From contig CAJNDS010002271.1 of NCBI GenBank assembly GCA_905221605.1, forward strand, positions 464,318-528,317: DNA of 64,000 nucleotides, given 5' to 3'. The notes beneath the pieces are model-generated. The model was not told the origin of the DNA and searched no databases. It saw nothing but the letters and a program-made list of their open reading frames with translations. The stretch is from Symbiodinium natans. Its lineage: Eukaryota; Sar; Dinophyceae; Suessiales; Symbiodiniaceae. The translations under genes were made by a program, and so were the position numbers. Below, piece by piece: positions 33,401-43,589 of this stretch. Each line of letters starts with the position of its first letter. Position 1 is the first letter of the stretch.

Positions 33401-33671
33401 TGGCACATTCATCATCCGTTCGTTTCAACAACACATCCCCACACACACCTCCGGAGCTACGCAGCTAATTTGTTGTTTCTAAGATTTGGGGTCGATACGG
33501 TAGACTGATCTACAGTTCGAGAGGGAAGGTCTGGAGGGGGTGTGGCTTTGGAAACTGACAGGAGTCTATGTTAGGGCGGTGGTACAGGTAGGGATAGGTC
33601 TATGCATACGAGAAGCCAACATCTCTAGTCGGCAAGTCACCTCGTCAAAACCCATGTCGCGCGATGTAGAC
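32458..33671 (+). repeat. 1.2-kb segmental duplication, copy B
   Basis: Partner of copy A at offset 1957. Right after GCGATGTAGAC the two copies diverge: A continues into the AGTCGGCAAGT repeats, while B reads CCGTCTAGTCAACACTGCACC. Confidence 0.95.
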
Positions 33672-33939
33672 CCGTCTAGTCAACACTGCACCCCGTCGAA
33701 GCCCATGTCTTCGAAGCGTCTCTGCCATCAGTCCTTACCGTCCGTAACATGAGGCTCTGGATTGGGAGCGGCCGCCCCTGGCACAGGACGCGATGTCTGA
33801 TTTTGCAATGTCTTGGGAGAAATTTAGTTTCGTTAAAGCTGCGCAGAGGCTTTGGCGCATCCTTTCGCGTTCGGTTCCGCATGCTCGCCAGGACCGGGAG
33901 GAGATGTCAGCCTCAGCCCCAGTTCCGTTCTCAATTTCG

Positions 33940-34200
33940 CAAAAACCTTGTGGCTACACGTTTCTGTGCAGCAATGTTCGGGCGCCGTGTGCCGCCGTGT
34001 GCTGCATGGGCAGGAGCAGCTGGCGTCCACTCTGCGGCGAGTCGGCTTCGACGAGGTGGAGCCTTGCCGACTAGAGGCAAAATATGAGAAGTGCTAAGTA
34101 CTCTTGTCTTTCGGGTCAGAACCGGTTTGCGGTTACACGATTTTGTGCAACAACGTTCGGGCACCAGGAGCATGTGCTGCATGGGCAGGGGGGTTTGTGG
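33940..34200 (-). repeat. inverted copy of the 31.7-kb repeat
   Basis: Read on the minus strand, 34195 back to about 33945 gives CCTGCCCATGCAGCACATGC, GGTGCCCGAACGTTGTTGCAC, the AACCGGTTCTG and AAGAGTACTTAGCACTTCTCATAT stretches and GCGCCCGAACATTGCTGCAC, in the same order as 31730-31920 on the + strand. With 31664-32115 it forms an inverted pair about 2 kb apart that brackets copy B. Confidence 0.88.
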
Positions 34201-36751
34201 TAAATTCGTAGTCGACAAGTCGACAACACGCCCAAAGGTTTTCGACTGTCGGTTCGCAGGATCCAAGCCCGTTGGCATCCGAGCAAGTGGCTGGGGCTCT
34301 GAGTGGAGCAGTCGGGGCCCTAGAACCTTAGAGGACAGGAGCTCTCGTGTGCTTGTCATGCGCTGTTGTGGAGATGTCGTCTTGGTTTTCATGCGGCTGT
34401 CTTCTCACTTTCAACTTGAGGTGGACCGATGCTCCGCAATGAATTGCATTTTGAGTTGATAAACACCGTCGCGAACGCAAAGTTGTGATGTTCGCATAAC
34501 ATGCTTCTGTCGAAGTTGTGGCAGCGCCATGGAAAGCCCCGCCTTGCTAGGTCGTGAGGGACGCAACTCCAAGTCCTACTCGAGAATGTGCGGCCCATAG
34601 CGATTGAGGGGTTGACTCAGAAGCCTTGTTTCCGCTCGAACGTAGTTCAGGGCAACCATCTGCTCCTGCCGGCACGGCCCTTGCGCGTACCGCTGCGGCA
34701 GGTGGGATGTTGTCGTTGGTTCATCTTCTCGAAGCTCTTGTTGCCATTCATGCGCAAGCTATACAGAACAACCAGAGCCCGTGATTTCGTTCGTGCTGCT
34801 ACTATAGCAAGGATGCAGCAAAGTCTCAAACGGATCGCGACAGAAAGATCAGTGCTTCAATATTTTCGTAGTCGTTATTGGATCGTGGTGGGTTTGCACG
34901 GCCAGAAATTACGGAGCCAAGCTCGTGACGTGCCTTCTCGGCCGGCGTGTGTTGACAATGGGATTCACAATTGTGCAAGAATTCAGGCGAGACGTGCCGT
35001 CTCTTTACATATTCGCAGCAGCCCGTAGCCCGACTCATCAACTGTGCCAACGCAAATATCGGAATCGGAAGCATCGCCGGCATCAAGAACATCTGGCGGC
35101 GCCTGGCTCTCAGCAGCTCCAGGCCCGCCCTAACCTCCAGATTGGCCATGGCGTCATGGAGAAGAGCAAACTTGCGCGCACGTGAATCAGTGTCGCTAGC
35201 GCTACTTTCACGCTGCCGGGGGCAGTTTCTTTCTTCCAATCGACGCAACCTACCCCACTAACTCGACCAAGGCAACCCTCGGCATGCTTAGGGGTATGCT
35301 GCGGTATGCTCACAACTCCCAACTCTCACTTTTTGGAAGCGGTTTTGAGATTATTTGGGAGTCGCCCGCTACCCACCCAAGTTGCATGTACATGCAGGCA
35401 GTCTGAGGTGCGTACCTTGCGTGCGTGGGGAAGCATGCAAGTTCAGGAAATCAGTAACTTCCCGCGAAATTCCGAAATAAATTGAAACCTCTTCAGAAAA
35501 CCCACTGCGGCAGACCCGGCACTCGGACCATGAACTCTGCCTGCTTCGAGAGTCCGAAATTCTAACTCCTAGCCCAGTTAGGCAAGGTGCCCAAACGTAG
35601 GAGGTGGGCACAGGAGCGCAGAGCGTTGGGACACACCTATGGGGCCATCTCAGGAACGTTTAGTCGATCCGTGACGGTCCGAGTCATAATCTCGGCGCGT
35701 GGCAGTTAAGCCAAGCTTCGTCGGGTTGCCCCGAGACAACTACCAAAGTGCATGCTTATGCGGAAAGCGCAATCACCGATGTTGATTTACCTTGGACTCG
35801 AAGCCGTTAGCGCTAATCTAGATGTGAAGGCACCAAAGTTGCCAAGAAGCTCAATAACATGAAGAAACAGAAGCTGCCGGCCGGCGGCCCAGCCAGCGAC
35901 CATCTTTGGCTCTGTTGCATTGCGTTGGGTGCAGGGAGACCATCAGATGCGCATGAACCCTCTGTCCGTGGCTTAATCACCTCGCATCGATCACGCGTTG
36001 CGCTGTATGTAGCCTGCTCTTTGGTTTCGCCGCGTCTACATGCACACAGGGTTGTTTTGAGGCCGACCGTCGACTCCTTCGACCCACCTGTGCAGCGTGC
36101 TCCTCAAGCCAGCGCCTTAGACAGCGGAAAGCATGGGACCTGGAAGCTTGTCAAGAAGCATGCATGATGTTGTAGCTGTGTCGAGGCCATCGAGGCCTCA
36201 TCGTGGTGCTGCTGGTGCAACTGTCGGGGACCTGGAGCTTGCGAATCTTCGTACCTACATCATGATGACCTGTGCCAGGCGCTCGCTTGAAAATGGGGTG
36301 ACTTTTTGGCTCCACAGGTCCCGCCCTTTTTTTTGTTTTTCGCTGATGGTTTTGGTTGCCTCTCTCTCTCTCTCTCCTTTTTGTTTTCCTTTCTCTTTTC
36401 TCCTGTTGGTATTTCCGCCGCTCAGGCCACTGCACCGCATGCACTCGTCAGAGCAGTGAGCTGGAGAGTCAGGGGGACAGCACCGGGGAAAAGATGCAGT
36501 GACCTTGTGCCATTTCTTGCATTCCGTGCTCTGTTAAGCTGCAGAAGGCATTCGACTGATGGTTATGAGCTATGACGGTGATGTTGATTAGTGATGCTGC
36601 AGGCGTGGCAAGGATGGCAGCGCTTGCCCTGAGGCACCGGAGCCCAAGACTTAATTTCATATCAATGGCCTGGCCGCGTGTAAGGCATAAGACCTTGTGA
36701 CGAGGATGCTTTCAGATCACAGCTACAGCCTCATGTTTTGTCCTCCAGGCT
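34201..36751. other. no recognised gene
   Basis: ORFs include 34588-35028 (+, 146 codons, basic, RKLYRTTRARDFVRAATIARM) and 34826-35248 (minus, 140 codons). I know no match for either. A pyrimidine-rich CTCTCTCTC stretch lies at 36359-36420. Confidence 0.45.
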
Positions 36752-37108
36752 TTGTCCTCCACAATATTTGTGCTTAGTGTGGTGTTGGTGTTGGTATGCG
36801 CTGGGGTGTGCTGGGTATTTCATGCAGAGTTATTGCTGATGCATGAGCTCCTTCAGCCACGCCAGCCACTGTTGCCAAGGTCTTGCGAAGCTGGGTTGAG
36901 CTCCAGCCTCCAGGTGATGGCCCAGGTCTGCCACTGGTATCACAGCGCTTCGCAAGATTGCAGCCGATGCGCTCGTGCTTTTATTCAGTATTCATCCTGT
37001 TGTATCCAAGTCCTCCTGCGCTCTCTGGTTGTGTGGGGCACGGATGTGGATTATACACGTGTCCTGATGCCAGATGACAGTGCAGCAGCCCAAGTTCTCA
37101 CCTTCTGA
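36752..37108 (+). CDS. possible membrane-protein exon
   Basis: An open stretch begins right after CTCCAG (36745-36750) with ALSSTIFVLSVVLVLVCAGVC, a strong membrane segment of about 20 residues, then HAELLLMHELLQ and a Cys-rich part. The position after a pyrimidine-AG acceptor and the clean hydrophobic segment favour a real exon. The following ORF 37112-37357 (PPRLLLVGCHNNEPNAVPGY) may be a second piece in another phase. No family recognised. Confidence 0.3.
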   Translation: MSSTIFVLSVVLVLVCAGVCWVFHAELLLMHELLQPRQPLLPRSCEAGLSSSLQVMAQVCHWYHSASQDCSRCARAFIQYSSCCIQVLLRSLVVWGTDVDYTRVLMPDDSAAAQVLTF

Positions 37109-38948
37109 CTGTTGGATGCTGGTGATGGCGTTGTCAGAAGCGATGTGCCGCCACGACTGTTACTGGTGGGGTGCCACAACAATGAACCTAATGCAGTCCC
37201 AGGTTATCGCGCTGAAGAGGTGTTTGACACTCGCTGTCGTGAGCCCGCCTTGAGCGACATGGATCTCCATATCCAGCAATGCCACTCGCGCTGGCGATGC
37301 CTGCTGATGCTTGCCGAGCAGACTACCTTAGACCTGCCTTTGCCACATGCCGCATGACCACGTTGAATGACAAATCCGTCAGAATGTTCCACGACTGGGT
37401 ACCGTGGAACCTTCGACTTTTTGGACTTCTGGAGCAGGCAGCGGCTGGGCGGCCCGACAAACGCGGTCAGTGCGGCCAGTGACTGGAGGGGCTGGCGCTT
37501 TGTTGCAAAGTTGAGAATCCCGACGCCCGGTCGTTGGGGCCCTTGCAAGAGGCGCTTGCCTCGTCGGCTTGGTGATTCGGACCCTGCCCGAGCCGAGAAG
37601 AAAGAAGCGCAAGAAGGGTAAGAACAACATTGGGGCTTTGGGTTTTGGTCCTGTTTGTTTTGGCTCAGTTCCCGTGCGCTGTTGTTCAGGTACTTGTCTT
37701 GTTTAAGGCCTTCCTTGCAGGATTCTGAACACAGCATATTCGTCAACCCCTTGTTTCTGATGATCGACCGTTCTCTTGAGAATAAAATGCTACACTAGCG
37801 ACTAGTACATAGGGTCAGGGTATGAGGTTCTCCTTATTCTCCGATGTACCCCTTCAAAAAGGATGATAGAGTTTGATCTTGAGAAACGCCCGTTTATGAA
37901 CCAGTAGAAGGATTAGATTGCGCACATGGGGCAGTCCCTTTATTTGCTCGAGGCTTGTTCGCGCCTTGTTGTTCATTAGCGTTGGTTAAGTCGAATTTCC
38001 GGCGAGGTCAGAAGTCACGATTTTCTGAAGTTCCATCGTCCTCGAATTTCGCAGATTCAGTGGCCACCCGTTTTCTTAACGCTTTCTTAACTGAAAGGAG
38101 AGGCAAAGCAGAAGCAGTCCCTAACACCTCCTTAGCCCCAAGACCCCGGCAGTAAAGGAAAGGAAACCTGTATATTGGTTTTCTTGGTCTCCCTTTTTTT
38201 GGCAGAAGCCAGCTTTGCCAGCCCCAAGACTGTACCATGAAAGGAATTCAGAAATACAGTTAACCCATCTAAATATTCGTCCATATAATAACATAATTTA
38301 ATGGATTCCTTCTCTTTTAGGATATGAAATTTGTTATATTATTTGGACCTTTAGGGCTTCGCTAACTGGATAAATCTGTTGGGAATGTCTTCATTCTGAT
38401 ACTTGATTATTAATATTGGTTAAAGACTTGCAGGTTCAGGGTGACTTAGGTTGCCCAGCAGCGTTTCGGGCATGCTTCTTGTGAGGCAATCGTTCGGAGA
38501 TTTGCACGATCCCGTGTTGAGGGTGTTCCTTGAACGGTCTGCGGTTGGGGGTTCACCAAGCACCTTCATGGTCTTTTTCGAGATCGGCGCCTCATTGAAG
38601 CCACATGTTCCACCCACGCCCCTCATTCATTCCTGTTGGTCGTCGGGCTGAAGCAGGAGAAAGGGGGGAGGAGCAATGTGACCAATGAGGCATCCTGCCG
38701 TCATGTGACAAGCACACGCCCAAACAACCACACGGTGAAGCATGCGACTCTGGCATCGAAGCACTGCGTTCAGTGCTTGGGAAACGTGCGACAGCTGAGA
38801 GTAGACCTGCGTAGACTGAGTAGACTTGCTTTGCCACACCGGCCGCCTTTGGAAGGATGACAAGCCGGGGTCTTGAAAGTGATTTTTCTGGGGGAGAGTG
38901 GTGTTTCCGGAGCAATCGTAGCTTTGGGCTTTGCAAGGTCAGAGCATC
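37109..38948. other. no recognised gene; includes the 5' flank of the RRM gene
   Basis: Apart from the possible exon at 37112-37357 I see no coding signal. 38240-38450 is AT-rich compared with the rest. No spliced-leader-like or TATA-like element can be called upstream of 38949. Confidence 0.4.
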
Positions 38949-40220
38949 ATGAAGCGGACGGTGTACGTGGGCGGCCTGGACGAGCAGGCCCATACCTGAA
39001 GTGCCTTTCTGAAGAGACCCTTGCGTGCCGGGAGTGTTCTGCAGCACTGTCTGCGCTCGTTGCAAGGGCCAAGTGCCAAGTCACAGGAGTTATTGATTGT
39101 TTGGCGAATGAACCATGATGGAGTTTTCATGAGAGCAGGTCTTGCGGGGCGCCACTCTCTTGCTGTGTGTGACTCTTTCAGGCACTCTCTCAGTGCAGTG
39201 CCTCCTCCTTGGTCATGGAGAGGTCGACCGCAAGGTTTTGGAGGAGGCCTTCGTGAAGTTCGGGGACCTGAAAACCGCCGCAGCCTCAGGTGAAAAAGAC
39301 CCACTAAGATCCTTGAAACCCTCTCCTCGATTGTTGGTGATTCGAGTAGAATCGAATCTTTGAATTTGGACACCTCGGAAGCTCCGAGGTTGAGATCCCT
39401 CTGGATGTGAAAACAGGGAAGCCGCGAGCTCGGCGTGTCAGCTTTGGACTCCGAAGCCTTGAGACCCTGAGGCCCTGAGGCCCATAAGCCGCCACGTTCC
39501 CCCGTACTTCAAAATCCAGAACATGCAGTTAAACGGCCGAATGGCCGAAGCTTCATCACAAATTCAAGTCTTTTCGCTGAAAAACCTCGCCCCCCACCCC
39601 CCCGACTCTCCCTTCCCTAACCTTCAGGCACCGAGGGTTTGGCTTTGTGGAGTTCATGGAAGTGGACGATGCGGAGGTGCCCTGGCACCGTTTGGAAAAA
39701 GCTCTAAGTCTCACCAATCTCGTTGTTGGACACTGTGCTAGTACATCTTCAGGCAGCGATCGACAACATGCACTCGGCCGAGCTTTATGGCCGGGTGCCA
39801 GAGCCTCAAGCTGATAAAAGCTTGAGTGGAGATCATCCTCTGAATTTTGAAATCTCATGGGTCTTGTCCATCCAGTCGTTAGTTGTTTCAACGTTGTGTC
39901 GCCAGGATCAAGGTGAACCTGGCGCGGGCACCGAAGAACACGCCGACCACGGAATCAAACAGGCGGCCCGGCTGAGTGCCACAGCGATGGACAGGGGCTG
40001 CGTCTGAAGACACGGCCTATGGTACACACCCGCATGAAAGCACGAGCCGAGCCCTAAAACACACAACAAACATTCCATCTCCATACTATCTGTCCTCGCA
40101 AGCACCCAAAACACACAAACGGCTTTCTGGAGCATTCCAGAACTCTCTAGGCCGATATGGGCAGATGACTTCTTCTATCGCAAGAAGCTGAAGGACGGTA
40201 ATGCCCATTTGTGTTGCTAA
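38949..40220 (+). CDS. single-RRM protein, homologue of the RRM of cyclophilin E (PPIE/Cyp33)
   Basis: Seven exons join in frame: 38949-38987, 39223-39276, 39389-39420, 39628-39676, 39753-39796, 39906-39962 and 40151-40220. They give a 114-residue protein. Residues 1-13 start MKRTVYVGGLDEQ (RNP2 is VYVGGL). Then VDRKVLEEAFVKFGDL (helix 1), VEIPLDVKTGK, HRGFGFVEF (RNP1), AAIDNMHSAELYGR (helix 2), VIKVNLARAP (strand 4), then RPIWADDFFYRKKLKDG. Each piece follows the order and spacing of the PPIE RRM, including the RPVWSDD-like tail. PPIE is a spliceosome-associated RNA-binding peptidyl-prolyl isomerase. Here the frame stops eight codons after the tail (TAA 40218), and no cyclophilin domain is visible downstream. 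Introns 1, 2, 3, 5 and 6 begin GC and only intron 4 begins GT. All end AG, and every following exon begins with G. Confidence 0.9.
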
Positions 40221-40401
40221 ACAGGGGGAATCTTGCCCCGTGCAGTTTCTTGCTTCCCTGACTCGTGCCACATTCACATCGTCGCTGTTTGCACTTCGCG
40301 CTGCCCTGGGCTGAAACAAAGACATTGACAGTTGGGCCCTGCGCGCTGGTTTGGGAGGGCCGTGCCCGTTCAGGCACAGTCTGGGACCTCAGCATGCTCG
40401 T

Positions 40402-43400
40402 ATGGGATGGGCGCCAGGCCTGCGAACTCCAGGCACTGCGAAGCTGCGCGCGCTCAGTCGATGGGTGCTCACCGTGCTCGTGGCCGCGAATTCTGCAAGG
40501 CCGGGGGAGTCGGAGATACGCTCGGGTGACTGGGCAGCCTGCGGCGAGTCCAGCGAGTGGTCGGCCTTCCGGCAAGACGCGCTGGCGGAACGTGCTGCAG
40601 ACAATGGGGATGGTTTGGGCAGTGAGGTTAGTGACGCTCTGGCCCGAAAGGCCCGGGCCCTCCTTAAGCGCTGGCAGGTCCCGGCCACGCAGTGGCTGTC
40701 CATGCTGGGAAGCTCCAGGCCCATCGCAGACGATGGAAGTGCGGTGGAGCAAGCGCATTGCGGAGCAGCTGTGGACATCAGCCGCGGTGTCCTTGCTAGG
40801 GACATCAGTCGCGGATTTCATCCCTATCATCTCCTGACATTGGACAAGGACAGCCCAGCCTGGTTCCAGGAGGACTTCCTCCGATGGCGCCGGGACTTCT
40901 GCTACCTGGGATACGTGGTCGCGCTCTATGTGCGCGCGGCCTCGCGCCTGTCGCGCCTGGACCAGACCGGAGACGAGCGAAGCGAGGAGAACATGAAGCT
41001 CTCGAGGATTGATCTGCAGACCGCGTCGTCCATGTTGGGTCGCTGCCGCGAGATGGACTTCCTGGATCGCTCCACATGGGGTGTCCATTCCATCGACATC
41101 GATCTCAACCTGCTGCGCGTGGGCGCGCCGCTTCCGCAGCCGGCCAGCGGCGAGGCGCCTCCCTTCCCGGCCCACTTTGGGCCGTGGCGGGGACTCGAGC
41201 TGGATCTCCCTGAGGAGCACCGGAGCGCTCGGCAGAACCTCTGGCAGGCCTTGGCCAACGGCGCTCGGTTCCGGCGGGGTTTGGAGTCGCAGGTGGCGCG
41301 CAAGGTGGCCTCTGGGGAGCTCACCGGCTGGCAGGGCCCGCGCCCTTTCTGGCGAGGGCGCCCCATTCACGCGGCCCTCTTTGCCGTGCCCGTTTGGTAC
41401 GCAACGGAGTTCTTGGTGGGGCTCTTCAAGTGGCGCTTCCCGGCCTTGCCGCTCTCAGTTCTCTGCGCACCCCTCGGAGGATACAACCTGCCAAGATCTA
41501 ACGAGCTGAGGGACCTCGTGGAGCCTCTGTTAACAGAACCTGCGGAACTGCGGCCCTTGCGTTTGATCGAGGGCTATTGCTGCGACTGGGATCAGGTGGA
41601 CTTTCTGGTGGTGCGACGAGCCTTGAGGCAACTGGCTCGCACGCTGGCATCCTTCTCCCTCCTGGTTTGTGCTGGGCCCCTCTGGCTTTGCCTCCTTATG
41701 CGCGAGGGAGCCCCCCAGGTACCCATGCTGGCACACTGCCTCACGTTCCAGGATCTGGACCTCCAAATGCCGTTCGAAGATCGGGTGGCATGGGTGCATC
41801 GGAAGGTCCTGGAGAACTTCGGTGGCCCACCAAGCTCAAGAAGCTCAAGCTCAAGCTCCGGTGGGGTTTCTGGGGTCCTGGTGCAGGATGACATGCAGCG
41901 CGTCTACTACCCCATGGCTTTCGACTTCTCCCGACGGGGGAACTTCAGCCATGCGGGCCAGCTGAGCTTCTTCCAGATGCCTTACATTCAGGCGCGCTAC
42001 ACGCAGCGGCGGCTCAGTGCGACTTGGTCAGCAGGTTGTGAGGAGAAGCTCGTCATGGGTCTCGACGATGATAGAGTAGTTACGCACTACAGAGCCTGCA
42101 GTCCGTTCGCATGCCGCTGAGGAGGTGGTTGTCGTGCGGGAAGGCACCACGAAACGCTGGACGCTGTCACTCCGCGGGCACCTTTGGTACCTGAAGCTCA
42201 AGCAGCTGTCCTCTGCAGCTGGCGCCTCCTCGGAGCCTCAGAGAACATGATCACACGCATCTAATGTGTTGCGAAATTGTTTTTTTGCCTTCTTGCAAAG
42301 AGGTGCCGCAAGGAACACTTCTTCACGGTTGTTGAGCTCTGCATGCTCTGCATGCTCTGCATGCTCTGCATGCTCTGCTCTCTCGAGTCAGGAGCGCTGC
42401 TGTCGGCTTCGGTTCTTGAAGGACGAGCCGATGCGGATACCGTACTCGGAGATTGCCGAGCATCGAGCTGCCATCTTCTTCCCGGGCATTGGTCATGCCA
42501 AGCTGACGTTGCACGAGCTGCGGACGATGGGGATGCCCACCCTCTTCCCGGCAAAGAGCCTCATGTACCGAGTGGAGGACCTGATCCTGGACTCACGCCA
42601 GCCCTACAGTGGGAGCTGCTGGACTGACTTCTGCTAGTGTTAACTGCTTTGTTCGGGACCGGTCGGTGCGACCCTTCATTTTTCTGTAGCCTGCTTGAGA
42701 GAAGTGAGATCGTAAAAGCGAGGCTATGATGGCTGTGGCTCACAGCCGGGTGCGACGGCATCGGCAATGTGACCAGACTTATGTCAGACATGCCTTCTTC
42801 AAATGAAGCGGTAGAGATGGTAGAGAGAGCCTAGCGGCGGCACTTTGGGAGTTCCTTTAAGAGGCCTTTGGGCCTCTGGGGGCACCAGAAGGGCTGAAGG
42901 AACTTCCTCCCAACAACTGTTTGTTTTTCTCTCAAAGGCGCACCACAGCTCCCTGGGTCCTGTCGCTGTGCGGGTGGCGGCGCCACGCTTACTTCATGGA
43001 GTGGTCCAGCTTCTACCGCTACCCCTACTTCCTGCCCTTCGAAAGCTCCTCGGCGGCATGTTTCTTCCAGAAGGTGCTACGCACAGACACCAGTATATGA
43101 ACCTGTGCCGCTCGCCTGTGTTCGGTGCTTCTGCATGGTTTCCGCATAGCTTCTGCGTTGCGTTTGGGAGGCATCCCGCACCTTCTGCAGCTCGTGGGTG
43201 CCATGACTTCGCCGGAGCTCTGGGCCCTGAGCCTGAAGATGCGGCGTTTGAACGCGCGGCTCCGGGCAGACGAGGTGAAGTTCTGGGGCGACCTGCTTCT
43301 GGCCCTGGCCTCCTTGGGCACGGAGCGTGAAAACTTCGGGAGCCGCGACGGCAGCTCCGGGAGCTTCGGGGTGCCTTCAAGGGATCCCACGTGCTCCTTC

Positions 43401-43562
43401 GGTGTCAGGGAGCACCGAAACCGAACGGACCGAACGAACCGAACGGACCGAACGGACCTGCCGGCCGCGTGCTGCGCGAGCCACTGCGGGACCTGTGATG
43501 ACGAAAGGCGGGGGCTCTCAAATTGGGCTCAAGCTGGGCTCAGGCATGAGCGCGGGGGGTGA
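40402..43562 (+). CDS. multi-exon protein with signal anchor, glycosyltransferase-like C-terminal half
   Basis: Proposed exons: 40402-42034, 42102 to ~42215, 42392-42608, ~42949-43054, 43191 to ~43330 or the stop at 43562. The frame is open upstream to 40315, but ATG 40402 gives a typical signal anchor (KLRALSRWVLTVLVAANSA). Exon 1 (about 540 residues) is soluble, Arg/Trp-rich and unfamiliar. Exon 3 reads IPYSEIAEHRAAIFFPGIG, then LTLHELRTMGMPTLFPAKSL, the pattern seen near the acceptor end of dinoflagellate and kinetoplastid glycosyltransferases (HKAxVFFPW, then FxELYxMxIPLFVPS). Exon 4 (FMEWSSFYRYPYFLPFESSS) and exon 5 (ELWALSLKMRRLNARLRADEVKFW) match their usual ends. The fold is Golgi/ER-type by inference. 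Exon 2 and 4 borders are uncertain. Confidence 0.65.
43416..43458. repeat. CCGAACGGAC microsatellite
   Basis: Units CCGAACGGA(C)/CGAACGAAC repeat about four times at the 3' end of the preceding gene's ORF, coding NRTDRTNRTDRTD in its frame. The repeat probably lies in the 3' untranslated part or in a low-complexity tail. Confidence 0.75.
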
Positions 43563-43589
43563 TGCGCACAGCCTGAACTTGTAAAATGC

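Noticed and set aside
29860-33450. Possible repeat protein from the ~86-bp field (FVTAGFPSRSA, CYGRFSFQKCS)
   Set aside because: The unit length is not a constant multiple of three, frames switch between units, and several phases are open at once.
36300-36320. Spliced-leader-like TTTTTGGCTCCACAG
   Set aside because: It shares only about nine bases (TTTTGGCTC) with the dinoflagellate spliced leader and lacks the CCGTAGCCA part. I found no full spliced leader on either strand.
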